Counted from the stretch's first letter, positions 42,454-52,687 are shown. The stretch is 64,000 nt of DNA from Diploptera punctata (GCA_030220185.1 JASPKZ010004565.1:174001-238000), one strand, 5' to 3'. The notes: generated by a model not told the origin, from the letters alone. A program made the numbers and translations.

Positions 42454-42506
<53 letters not shown>
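41786..42506 (+). mobile_element. LINE-d, RT C-terminal region, 3' UTR and (ATT)n tail
   Basis: Frame at 41786-42190 encodes YTDVVKNLGFYLDPNLKWHE, QVKQTSKRIFSIMHSLKRLK and LIQTLVMPHFDYCDVLLTDI, typical jockey/CR1 RT thumb-region sequence. It then jumps (an internal deletion) to the 3' UTR, which ends GTGCTGGTTGAGTGGAAGAG, GGGCCTTATGGCCTTAACTC, TGCCAGAATAAATGAAG and about 16 ATT units. The last 240 bp are almost identical to 49085-49325. Confidence 0.84.
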
Positions 42507-42508
<2 letters not shown>

Positions 42509-42962
42509 AAACTTTGGATTCATTATAATTTTTAACGTTTTATTTTTCGGCAACCCAATTATTATGGTTTCGACACTAATCTTGGTAATTTTTTGACATC
42601 TTACACTTTTTTACCCCTTCTCCCGCTCCCAAACCTGAATTATTTGTTCAAGTCACGTGATGTAAGCGTATATTTACAGGCGATCTTTGATAAACATGTG
42701 CTTACGTGCATAACTTATGAACAATATAAAATTCTATCCTAAAACATATAGCGTTAAAACTAGCATGTCTGTTAGAAGTTTTTAAGACTACACATTTCTT
42801 CAAGAAAGATCAACTGTAAAAAAGTGGAAGAGTTTCGATTTTTAACGAGTATCATACATCATATAAAGCCATTTTTAATATTACGAAGCTTGGTATTAGG
42901 ACGTTTCTTAAAATGTTATTTCTTACACAAATATTCTGTTTTATTGGACTTTACAAGATGAC

Positions 42963-42966
<4 letters not shown>
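42507..42966. other. No recognised feature
   Basis: AT-rich; nothing assigned. It ends at an (AAT)n microsatellite, 42967-43009. Confidence 0.35.
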
Positions 42967-43009
<43 letters not shown>

Positions 43010-44510
43010 TAGTATTTATAGACATAGAAAAAGCCTACGATAACATTCCTACATCAAAATTGATAAAGTTTTAAAACTAAAAAAAATAAATCCAACACTG
43101 ATTGAAGCAATTCAAAAACTATATTCAGAATCAATGTGCAAGTAAAAATGGGAAAGTACTTGTCTAAAGGTTTGCAAACAAATAAAGGATTACGACAGGG
43201 ATGCTGTATATCTCCACCATTATATAAGATTTACGCTGAAAAAGCTATTGAAGAATGGAAAAAGAAATGTAAACCGATGGGAATACCACTAGATGATAAT
43301 TCAACAATATATACACCCCAGTTTGCAGATGACCAATTGATATTGGCTCAAGAATTTGAAGATATAGAATACCTCACTAGAAAATTAATACAAGAATATA
43401 GTTTATGGGGTTTAAAGATCAATATGGATAAATCTAGATATATGGCAATAGGGGATCTTCCTCAAGATTTAATACTAGAAGAAAATTTAGGGACAATTAA
43501 ATACACTGAAGAATATAAGTATTTGGGAATTAAAATTACTAAAGATGGAAAACAAGAAACAGAGATAAGAAACAGGATCAATATAGAGAAGTATGCTATA
43601 TCTGCCCTAAATGGAATAGTATGGGACAAACATATCTTTAAAGAAACAAAAAAAAAACTATTTTTAATACAATAATCAGAAGCATCATTACCTATTGAGC
43701 TGATGTGTGGGCTTTAAATGCACAAATGAAAAAAAAAATACTCGCCACTGAAATGGACTACTGGAGACATGCTGCAAGAATATCCGATTCCGATTGAGGG
43801 TCTTTCCACTTTTCAGCGGTTGCCCTTTTACCAGCCGGCTGCTGGCCCTTCACATCCACATGTGTCAATCACAGAGGTAGATGATCAACAGCCAGTGTAG
43901 GGGTGACATGTGGTTAGCATGTCGAGTCCCCCAGCCGTTATAGCTGGTTCCTCAACCTGGAGCCGCTACTTATTGTAGCTACCCAATTGCCTCACGATGC
44001 TGGGTGGGCACCGGTCCCATACTGGCCGAAATACCATGAGAAAATGTCTTCCCCCATGGAGACTCGAAACAGCGCAAGTCCCGTAGCTCTGCGTCAAGGC
44101 TTCCTACCTTAACCGCTCGGCTACGGCGCGGGACGCAAGAATATCCACGAAGGATAAAATCAGAAATTCATATATAAAAGAAAAAATGCAGGTACAATAT
44201 TCAATATTAGATTTTATAAATAAGAAACAATTAAATTGGTACGGACACATTAGAAGGATGGAAGAAGGAAGACTACCTAATATAATCATGGATTGGGAAC
44301 CACAGGGAAGGAAAAAGAAGGGTAGACCAAATATTACGTGGATTCAGGGAATCAATGAAGCTACGAGGGAATGGGAAATAGAAGAAGATATATGGATGAA
44401 CAGACAACAATGGAAAAATGTGTTGAAACAAATGTGTAGTTAACTGTGAACATGGGTACCGGAAAAATTTATATTCATTGTAAAAATAATAAAAAAATAA
44501 GAAGAAGAAG
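43010..44510 (+). mobile_element. LINE-b2, RT to tail, interrupted by SINE-D
   Basis: RT motifs in order: FIDIEKAYDNIP (43018), GLRQGCCISPPLYKIY (43186), FADDQLILAQ (43323), YLGIKITKDG, then NGIVWDKHIF. A frameshift in an A-run near 43660 is followed by ATEMDYWRHAARISD, the SINE, and the tail NWYGHIRRMEEGRLPNIIM, GRKKKGRPNITW and WMNRQQW to a stop at 44441-44443. It ends with an A-rich (GAA)-type tail. The endonuclease and RT start are missing (5' truncation at an AAT run). Confidence 0.9.
43786..44134 (-). mobile_element. SINE-D, full length, with 12-bp target duplication
   Basis: GCAAGAATATCC at 43774-43785 and 44135-44146 flanks it exactly. The minus strand starts GTCCCGCGCCGTAGCCGAGC, has the B-box-like TTTCGAGTCTCC, core GGGTAGCTACAATAAGTAGC and CACATGTCACCCCTACACTG, and ends GGGCAACCGCTGAAAAGTGG then AAAGACCCTCAATCGG. 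That last part is nearly the same as the 3' end of LINE-b1 (31886-31916). Confidence 0.93.
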
Positions 44511-44876
44511 AAAACGAAAAGAAAATTTGTTTAACCTGTTACGGTTGATAACTCAAGGCCTTGGTACAGTGTATCAGTCATTGAAAACCACATAAGGCCA
44601 GTAGCCAGCACAGAAACACGTGTTGCATAACTTGAGAACACAGACTTCAAATTTATTAATAACTTGACTTGTATTCTGTAGTAAAATAAGTGGAAACTAT
44701 TGCTTATCAATTTTCATAATTATTTAAAACAGTTATTTGTTTTTCCTGTAAAATTTACCAAAATTGAGTTACGAGGTTTTCATTGTCCACCATCGATACA
44801 ATGTCTACCACTCAATCAGAATAGATATATTTGCAATAATAAAATTATGCTTATAAAGGTAAGATAAATATTTAAA
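44511..44876. other. No recognised feature
   Basis: Nothing assigned; ends in (AAT)n at 44877-44907. Confidence 0.35.
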
Positions 44877-44877
44877 C

Positions 44878-44908
<31 letters not shown>

Positions 44909-44939
44909 GTTTAATTAAGATTAAATTAAATAACAGATT

Positions 44940-45793
44940 TTCTGAAGAAGGAATTATAAATCGTGGTGAGACAAGGCTGCCCCCTATCCCCAACACTCTT
45001 TGCAATTTATATCAATGAAGTAATATGTTGCTGGAACACTAATAGAAAATTAAACACCATATTGTTTGCAGATAACTAAATAATAATAGCAAATTCCGAA
45101 GATAATCTACAGAAAGGTCTGAATGAACTTAACAAAATTACAGAAGAATATGGTTTGAAGATATCTACAGAAAAAACAAAAATTATGGCATTTCAAGGTG
45201 TAGATCCTGTCAGAAGTAAAATTGTACTGGACAATAAAATTTTGGAGCAGGTGAATAATTTTACATATCTAGGATGCAATACCTCATATGAAGAAGAAAA
45301 GGATGTAAATGCGAAAATATCTAAATTATTAGGGTTAATAAATTCTATCTTCAAGCCACAGTTAGTCCAAAAGCATTCAAGACTAAAAGTGTATAAAACA
45401 CTGGCTCTTCCAACTCTTTTCTATGGTAGCGAGGTATGGACGTTGAAACAGAAGGATATACAGAGACTTAGATGTGCTGAAATGAGATATCTTCGGAGGA
45501 CTGCAGGATACACACTACTAGATCACAAAAAAAAATGAAGACATCTTAGAAGAATTACACATGGAATCTTTAGAAAACAAAATTTCTGATTATAAGTCAA
45601 GATGGATGCAACATGTTCATCGAATGAAAGATCACAGAATACCCAAACAAATGTTAAGATATCAACCTGCAGGAAGGAGAAGACCAGGACGTCCACTCAA
45701 AAGACTTTTGGATGGTGTTTCTCTTGAGGCCGAAAACAGGTCAACAAATGGCCTAAATTCGTGAATGTACTATGATGATGATGATGATGATGA
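44940..45793 (+). mobile_element. LINE-c, RT C-terminal half, (GAT)n tail
   Basis: VRQGCPLSPTLFAIYINEVI near 44963, a mutated catalytic box FADN followed by a stop (45069-45076), then EYGLKISTEKTKIMAFQG, FTYLGCNTSYEEEKDV, LFYGSEVWTL and RRTAGYTLLDH. An A-run frameshift near 45530 precedes KISDYKSRWMQHVHRMKDHR, QMLRYQPAGRRRPGRP. It ends in (GAT)n at 45774-45793. Loss of the second Asp and the stop make it inactive. Confidence 0.87.
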
Positions 45794-45794
45794 T

Positions 45795-45980
45795 AATAGT
45801 TTAATTTATTCTGGGAGAGTTAAGGCCATATGACCTCCTCAAGTAAACCAGCACAAATATACAAAAATTACGTATAAATGTTTTATACATACATACAATA
45901 TACTAATTATAATTAATAAAAAATACATTAAAAAATTCAGTGTAAATTTCGTGTACATGCAACATTTTATACAAATATAA
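45795..45980 (-). mobile_element. LINE-d tail
   Basis: Minus strand: TGTGCTGGTTTACTTGAGGA, GGTCATATGGCCTTAACTCT, CCCAGAATAAATTA. The hairpin is altered (GGTCATATGGCC). Confidence 0.55.
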
Positions 45981-45982
45981 CA

Positions 45983-46017
<35 letters not shown>

Positions 46018-46429
46018 CATAGTAGGCCTAGAAAATAACTGTTACTATATAAAATATCTGTCGTTTAATTGTAGATTTAACGAATAAATTAGGCAAAATA
46101 AAAAATGGGGGGAAAAAGATGTTTAAGACAAATCTACTAATGATAGAATAAATGTTTTTGTCTGCAGAGGAAAATTATTTACACAGGCTCAAATTCAAAT
46201 TGTCAAGTGAACGGCTAAGATATACAATATGTGTTGAATTATGCTAAATTTAACGAATAAAAGAGACAAAGTTGGAAACATAATGGTTAGTTAAAAATAA
46301 AACAGTTCATAACAGATTAAATTTAGTTGTTTGACAGAAGAAAATTAATTAAAGAAGCTGAATTCAAAGTGTCAAGCCTCAACGCCAACCATTGATTTAT
46401 ATTAAAAGAGAGAAAAATAAATAATAGTT
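45981..46429. other. AT-rich, with an (AAAT)n run
   Basis: An (AAAT)n run lies at about 45982-46018. Two loosely repeated sentences (ACAGAAGAAAATTA and CAAATTGTCAAG/CAAAGTGTCAAG) at 46165-46205 and 46330-46375 suggest an old tandem duplication of about 170 bp. No gene. Confidence 0.4.
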
Positions 46430-46905
46430 TTAAAAAACTAAAACAACACGCTTTATTAGAAAACCGAACTCAAAAATGAAGAATAATTTTAATTTCCAAC
46501 ACGCTTGGGATAAATTTAAAGTGGTCAATAAAAAAATCATCTCCAACACATATAGCATAAAACTAGAATTATCAACAAAAAGAAAATAATTTTACCATCA
46601 AAAGCGTGGGGTGCTCTATATCAATTAATATGTTTGATAATAAAAAAACAGATTGGTAAAGTAAAAGAAGAATCTCTCTCTAAGGAAGAGAACATGTAAC
46701 AAAAAAAATCATAAAGCACCCCACGCTGTTGATGGTAAAATTATTTTCTTTTTGTTGATAATTCTAGTTTTTATAATTCTATATGTTTTGGAGATGATTT
46801 TTTTTTATTGACCACTTTAAATTTATCCCAAGCGTGATGGAAATAAAATTTTTTTTCATTTTTGAGTTCGGTTTTTCTCATAACGCGTGGGTTGTTTTAG
46901 TTTTT
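46430..46905. mobile_element. Foldback element F4
   Basis: Left arm 46430-46612 and right arm about 46711-46905 are imperfect reverse complements: AAAACCGAACTCAAAAATGA, ACGCTTGGGATAAATTTAAA, GTGGTCAATAAAAAAATCAT and AGAATTATCAACAAAAAGAA on the left recur inverted on the right. The centre of about 100 bp (CACCCCACGC flanks it on both sides) is unique. No frame. Confidence 0.8.
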
Positions 46906-47335
46906 AACTATTATTTATTTTTTTATTTTTTAGTTTTAAATATTTTTACAGAATAAAATAAGAATGTAAATATCTTTAAATTCCATACGCTTGGTAGTAT
47001 GAGCTTCCATTTCTCTACACTTATTCCTCTGCTAAAAAAATCCTCCCCAGCCGTTTGAAAACCATCGACCTATGGATTTACTGAAATTATATACTCCACT
47101 AGTTGACCGGTCTACCAACTGAGCTCTTACCCGATTGACTAAAAAGTCGACAAGTCCGTAACCTATTAGCACCAGTTTTATATTTATTTTTTTTTTCTGA
47201 TGATTCTGGGCCAGGAATTTAGAAAAGTAATATGAAATTTATTGTATTGTCAACGGGTCCTTTACAAGTATACAACATTTTAAGTCGATCCAATTATTTT
47301 AAGTGGGTGAAAAATGCGATGAAAGATTCAGTTAC

Positions 47336-47456
<121 letters not shown>

Positions 47457-47656
47457 GGTCAAGCTAATATAAAGCGTGTAAGAAAACATATTAGGTATCT
47501 TCCTGGGAGTGTGAAAGTCAAAGCAAGGCCACGAACATGGTTCAGATTCGTAAAAAGAATGCCAATATATACACAATAAATAGGCCTATATTACAATAGA
47601 GATAATAGAGATTACAAAGATATATTGTAATTAATTAAAACAAAAAAAAAACTTAC

Positions 47657-48142
47657 CTGTGATCCACCGCCATACATATCCCCGTTAGTTCTCGTCCCCT
47701 GCACCAGAAGGCTCTGAGTTCGAGTGACAAGTTTCCTCGAATCGAATACATCATCACGGTAACTTTCAGGCTTGGACACTGTCACTTCTGGAATGTCCTC
47801 TCTAAGACTCTGAAGCGAGGCGTTCCAAGGCTTTTTCGGCGCATTTTCATTTAACCCTTTCCCAAAACTTAAACTTCTCCTCAAAGTACTTCCTCCAGTG
47901 TTCACTAAATTGCTAATTTGTCTCCTTATCGAAAAACTCCTACGTAATAATGACTCTTCAACAGGTGTTCCTTTGTTACCAGACCATTTCTTATGTTTTT
48001 CATTTTGTGTTTTTTTGACATCATCTTTGGTATGTGGTGGATGCAATGTGTTGCTAGACTTTTTCTGACCTTTTGCACCCTTTTTAGAATTTTTTCTACT
48101 TGTTGAAGAAGAGGCGGCACCTAATTGATTCGAAAGAGTCAT
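47657..48142 (-). CDS. Candidate 5' coding exon, 162 codons, unrecognised gene
   Basis: Starts MTLSNQLGAASSSTSRKNS at 48142 and ends ...DMYGGGSQ at 47657, where CAG is followed by GTAAGT (complement of 47651-47656) and a T-rich intron start, a strong phase-0 donor. The exon is exactly 162 codons with no stop and normal codon use, unlike its surroundings. The protein is basic and Ser-rich, with two similar blocks, RRSFSIRRQISN (about residues 68-79) and STLRRSLSFGKG (about 84-95), both RRxSxS basophilic-kinase-type sites, then KKPWNASLQSL. No domain or membrane segment is visible; the rest is predicted to be disordered. The ATG has G at -3, and an upstream TTAGCAG could be a weak splice acceptor, so this may be either the first coding exon or an exon with upstream partners. 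I do not recognise the family; signalling or scaffold proteins often have such N-termini, but that is inference. Confidence 0.65.
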
Positions 48143-48518
48143 TTCTGCTAACTATAAAATCACTAAATTAGAAATAATATCAAGTCTTTCAAACTTCTGG
48201 TTCTAGTGTTTTACGCAAATATATTGAAATGTTTGGGGAATATTATGGTTTCTTCTAAATCAAAATTCTTTAACCTGATTTTCTTTGGAATGAAAATCAA
48301 TTTGCGAGACATTTTTTTTAATATAAAATGTATTTACTGTTAAAAAGCATTTTTTTGGTTCTATAAACACAATTTAACAGTCCTTCGTTGTCGAGATGCA
48401 CACTTCATGACAAAGAGTTTGTGATGAGAGTCTTGCTTGTTCATGCACTTGCTTGTACATCACAGTTGGCACAAATCTTCAAAATAACGTCTTCTATTAC
48501 GATATGTTTATATTATTT
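48143..48518. other. Upstream flank of the candidate exon
   Basis: AT-rich, no gene or repeat recognised. It would contain 5' UTR, promoter or intron if the exon at 47657-48142 is real; no TATA or CpG cluster is obvious. Confidence 0.35.
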
Positions 48519-48859
48519 GACTGCTGTTATTATACTGACGGATGAGAGAGACTGCTGTTATTATACTGACGGATGAGAGAGACTGCTGTTATTATACTGA
48601 CGGATGAGAGAGACTGCTGTTATTATACTGACGGATGAGAGAGACTGCTGTTATTATACTGACGGATGAGAGAGACTGCTGTTATTATACTGACGGATGA
48701 GAGAGACTGCTGTTATTATACTGACGGATGAGAGAGACTGCTGTTATTATACTGACGGATGAGAGAGACTGCTGTTATTATACTGACGGATGAGAGAGAC
48801 TGCTGTTATTATACTGACGGATGAGAGAGACTGCTGTTATTATACTGACGGATGAGAGA
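48519..48859. repeat. 31-bp minisatellite, 11 near-identical units
   Basis: Unit GACTGCTGTTATTATACTGA CGGATGAGAGA (31 bp) repeated 11 times without visible differences, ending where GACTTCTAAG diverges. Such uniformity implies recent expansion. It lies about 380 bp upstream of the candidate exon on that gene's strand. Confidence 0.95.
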
Positions 48860-49066
48860 GACTTCTAAGAAAAAGTTTTTACAATCGTCCTGCAATTAAA
48901 TAAAAAACTAATTACAGTAAAAACAAAAATATCACCAGTTTTGCTAGGATTTTACGTATATACGATATATTCTTTCCCATCATTGGCTGACTTTCTGACT
49001 AATTACTTTAGAGACTAATAAGATATATATATTAATTGGTGTTTCGCGTATAATGTATGATATTTA

Positions 49067-49074
<8 letters not shown>

Positions 49075-49102
<28 letters not shown>

Positions 49103-49330
49103 TATTATTATTATTATCGTATCATTATTGTTATTACCCTATGAAATGTTGTTTGTACATGACATTTACATTGCTACATTTCTTGTATCTTTAACTGTTT
49201 ATAATTAGTACAGTGTATATCTATATTTGTCAAATATTTATTTGTATTTGTGCTGGTTGAGTGGAAGAGAGGGCCTTATGGCCTTAACTCTGCCAGAATA
49301 AATAAAGTATTATTATTATTATTATATTTA
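49075..49330 (+). mobile_element. LINE-d 3' UTR and (ATT)n tail
   Basis: Almost identical to 42240-42480, including ATTGTTATTACCCTATGAAA, GTATCTTTAACTGTTTATAA, the hairpin GGCCTTATGGCC and AATAAATAAAGTATTATT. It begins in an (ATT)n run as well. Confidence 0.8.
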
Positions 49331-49477
49331 CTCTAAATATGTTGACCAAGAATTAAGTCAATTACTTCAATTAATGGAGCTTAAAGATAAATTTTATAAA
49401 ATTAAGAGTTCTATCAATTAAGATTATTATTATTTAATTTTTATTATAAAATATATTAGTGAGACTATACTTGTTTG

Positions 49478-49985
49478 TTGGGAATAATGCTTAAATTTGG
49501 ATGCGATACATGGACTCTTACTTTAAGGGAGGAAAGGAGATTACGAGTATTTGAGAATAATATTCTTCAGAAAATTGTTCGGCCAAAGAGAGATGAACAG
49601 ACACGTGAATGGAGAAGGCTACTTAACAGTGAACTACTTGGTCGTTATAGGATGCCAGATATAATAAGAACAGTTAAGTCTCATAGACTGCGATGGGCAG
49701 GACATGTGGTACGAATGGGGAATGAAAGACGTGCATGAAAGCTTCTTGTAGGAAAACCAGAAGGAAAACGCCCAGTGCCTGGAAGCTTCTTGTAGGAAAA
49801 CCAGACGGAAAACGCCCAGTTGGTAGACCAAGAATGAGGTGGGAGAATAACATAACTATGATTTGAGGGAAGTAGATTATACAGAGAATGATTGGAAAAC
49901 ATTAGCTCAGGATACAGATGTATGGAGAGCTTATGTCCGCGCGGCCATGAACCTACGAGTTCGATAGTGCCAGTGAGTTAGTTAG
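49478..49985 (+). mobile_element. LINE-a 3' end with a small tandem duplication
   Basis: Encodes DTWTLTLREERRLRVFENNI, RLRWAGHVVRMGNERRA; then a segment of about 50 bp (GAAGCTTCTTGTAGGAAAACC) is duplicated at 49738-49800. It ends GAGTTCGATAGTGCCAGTGA then GTTAGTTAG. Confidence 0.82.
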
Positions 49986-50159
49986 CCTATTATAATAATA
50001 TATTATTGCACATCACTTTGACACCATTATATATTACATCGTATAACACGCATTACATCATATATTAAACATATACCTTTAGGTCAAAGGGGACAAGTGC
50101 ACTTTACCTCGACTTCTGGAGTATCATCAAATAAATGTTTGTTTGTTTGTTTGTTTGTA

Positions 50160-50816
50160 TTTCATGCGCGGCCATACCGTTGATCCGATTGTGATGGGGG
50201 TTTTTTTGCAAAATATTCAGGAGATTCATCGCGATGAACATAGGCTATACGAGAGTTGTGATACCTAACTCCTACACCCTTAAAAATCGCCCTTTGTAGT
50301 GGAAAACTTGAAAAAAATAGCTCTTTGGACGGTTAAATGCTTTACGGTGCCTAAACCATACCAAATACACAAAATTAATGTACACAGAATTGAATATCTC
50401 AAAAAGCTCTACAAAAAAAAGACCGCGACAGCATATGTTTATCTCTTACGGATAACTCACAATAACCATTTTTGTCTTTCATTGATGCCAAGAAGATTGA
50501 GATAAGTAGATTCCCGTGCAACACCGGGTAATCAGCACGGGGAATCTTAAAATAATTACGATATACATTTATAATTATTTTTCATTTTACATATTCAACT
50601 AATCATAAGAAGTAGGCCTACATTAATGTTTGTCTTTCAGCTCATTTATGCCAAGGAGATCGGGATGAATAGATTCCCGGACAACGCCGGGTAAACAGCA
50701 CGGGGTATCTAGAAATAATTACGATATACATATTTCCTTTACTTATTCAACTAAACATAAAAGCACATTAATTTACATTTATTTAAGCGTAGCAGCGCAC
50801 GCCGGGCATTAGCTAG
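50160..50816 (+). mobile_element. Helitron-like non-autonomous element, 3' end
   Basis: The 3' end AGCAGCGCACGCCGGGCATT then AGCTAG is followed by T, matching the Helitron rule of a GC-rich terminus with a CTRR end inserted before T (CTAG at 50813-50816). Two internal hairpin blocks, GATTCCCGTGC...GCACGGGGAATC near 50510 and a diverged copy near 50668, are followed by repeated AATAATTACGATATACAT. The 5' boundary (TC) is not defined. There is no Rep/helicase coding sequence. Confidence 0.5.
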
Positions 50817-50839
50817 TGTATAAAATATATTCCATTCCA

Positions 50840-51130
50840 TTACGGCAGTTCAACCTCTCGCCTTATAGATGCTTACACGTGCCACACGCCACCCGGACCT
50901 GACCTGTCGGGAGAGGGATTTTAACTATGGATTACATACATACATTTTTTGAACACACAATGATACATGAAGGATATAATGCGAAGCATTATATTTAGGC
51001 ATATTATAACTTGGTTCTCCATTATAGTTTAACCTCTCACGTTATAAGTGAATTCACATGACCCACGCCACTCAGGCCTTTCAGTGACAGGACCTGCCAG
51101 GAAACGAATTTCAAATTTGAATCACACACA
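50840..51130. repeat. Diverged tandem duplication of about 175 bp
   Basis: TTCAACCTCTCGCCTTATAG...CACGCCACCCGG...ACCTG and TTTAACCTCTCACGTTATAA...CACGCCACTCAGG...ACCTGCC are two copies in the same direction. They are diverged by roughly a third; function unknown. Confidence 0.45.
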
Positions 51131-51267
51131 TTTTTGACGGAAAAGGAGATGGAGATACTCCCCGAATGAGCGGTCAGTTTAATTCACGGCCTCCTACAAG
51201 ACAACACAAACATTTAAGACGAAGCACACCATTCACCCATACATTCTTACTGAACAAAGCGATTATG

Positions 51268-51425
51268 ATGGCCAGATGTTGTCCGGGGAGAGTTCCAGCT
51301 TTACAGTTTTACTGACATGTGCCTTTCAGATGAAGAAAACCCCGAAAAAACTGTCACCCAGGAAACTTGTCTCCACCGGCCATCGAACCCGGCCCTTCTA
51401 TGTATGAGACATCGACGCTACGGAA
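51268..51425 (-). mobile_element. SINE-B, 5' half
   Basis: Reverse-complement SINE-B head: CACCCAGGAAACTTGTC, B-box region GGCCATCGAACCCGGCCC, then GACGCTACGG. It sits head-to-head with the next copy. Confidence 0.72.
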
Positions 51426-51437
51426 ATATTATATTTC

Positions 51438-51605
51438 ACCTCTGTGATCCTGGGGTAGCGTCACTGCCTCGTAAATAATGGGCCCGGATTCGATCCCCGG
51501 TCAAGACAAGTTACCTGGGTGATATTTTTCCAGGTTTTTTCCCTCACCTATAAGATAAATGTCAGGAAACGTGAAGGCCCAAACGGTCCCGAACATTATC
51601 TAGTA
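51438..51605 (+). mobile_element. SINE-B, 5' half
   Basis: CCTCTGTGATCCTGGGGTAG, B box GATTCGATCCCCGG, CAGGAAACGTGAAGGCCC. It ends near the pogo element's left terminus at 51619. With the previous entry it forms an inverted SINE pair. Confidence 0.75.
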
Positions 51606-51618
51606 TAATTACCTTATA

Positions 51619-52200
51619 CATTAGAAGCTCCTTATTCGCGGTTTCATTATTCACGGATTACAAAATTGCGACACAGTTCCTGTATTCGCGGCCAAACATT
51701 TCTTTATTCGCGGATCCAGTCGGTGTATTGGAAGGATTAGTATCCTTTATTAACGCATCGGCAAATTTGTACTGCAGACACGTGCCAAGGCGGCTTTTAC
51801 ACAAAGAGGGATTCAAACCAAATGGACAAATTAATATCAACGTATTGTCACTAAGGCTAAAGTTAGTTGTTAAAAGCCACCGCCGCAGTATTTAACGTGC
51901 CGCTATGCTCGTTGATAAAATGCCGCCGTCGCCACGATCGGTGTCTTATTGTTTCAACTTGTCATTCGTTGCAATAATTTTGATTGAAAACATGTGTTTG
52001 TTCCGCTTTGTTGCCAATTTATAATGTCGAGTAAAAGGAAAATTGTTCAAAATCTCTTTAATTTATTTTATTTTGACAATTTTACTTTATTTTGGAACGT
52101 ATCCCCTATATATCCCATAAATCAACATTCTATATTCGCCGTTTCTATATTCGCGGCATAATTGCGGAACATATCCCCCGCGAATAAGGCGCTTTTACTG
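51619..52200 (+). mobile_element. pogo/Tigger-type non-autonomous transposon
   Basis: Left terminus CATTAGAAGCTCCTTATTCG and reverse-complemented right terminus CAGTAAAAGCGCCTTATTCG, with TA on both sides (51617-51618 and 52201-52202). TTCGCGG blocks recur near both ends. An ATG at 52024 opens MSSKRKIVQNLFN, like the start of pogo/Tigger (CENP-B-type) transposases, but the frame stops soon after. The 582-bp element keeps ends plus a scrap of the transposase start. Confidence 0.78.
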
Positions 52201-52470
52201 TATTCATTACGTTCACTATGAATTATCGAGTAAGTGGTGTGTTTCGTCTTAAATGTTTGTGCTGTCTCGGAGGAGGTCCCGGATTGAAGTGATCACTCAT
52301 TCGAGGAGATCATCAATGTCCTTGTGTTGTCAAAAAATATGTATGTTACCCAAATGCTAATTCTCTCCCGACGAGTGAAGCCACTGTAACACCCGAGTGG
52401 AGTAGCACATATAAATTTGCCTATAACGTGAGGTAAGACTACGATGGAAGGAAGATGAAGAAAAATAAAC

Positions 52471-52473
<3 letters not shown>
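52201..52473. other. No recognised feature
   Basis: Nothing assigned; ends at (TA)n 52474-52512. Confidence 0.35.
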
Positions 52474-52516
<43 letters not shown>

Positions 52517-52687
52517 GGTCTTAGGGCAGTAACATGATAAGCCACATTCTATTAAGAAATGTCATTTATTATAATGATAGTAAATAAATCATTAAAATAT
52601 CCATAATACCATTTGTAAGTGCGCCAATCATGAGTAGGGCTAGGATTTTTATGTAATAAAAGATAAGGTTGCAATACAGATAATATA

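Noticed and set aside
48519..48859. CRISPR-like array of 31-bp repeats
   Set aside because: Units are head to tail with no spacers, and the window is eukaryotic; it is a minisatellite.
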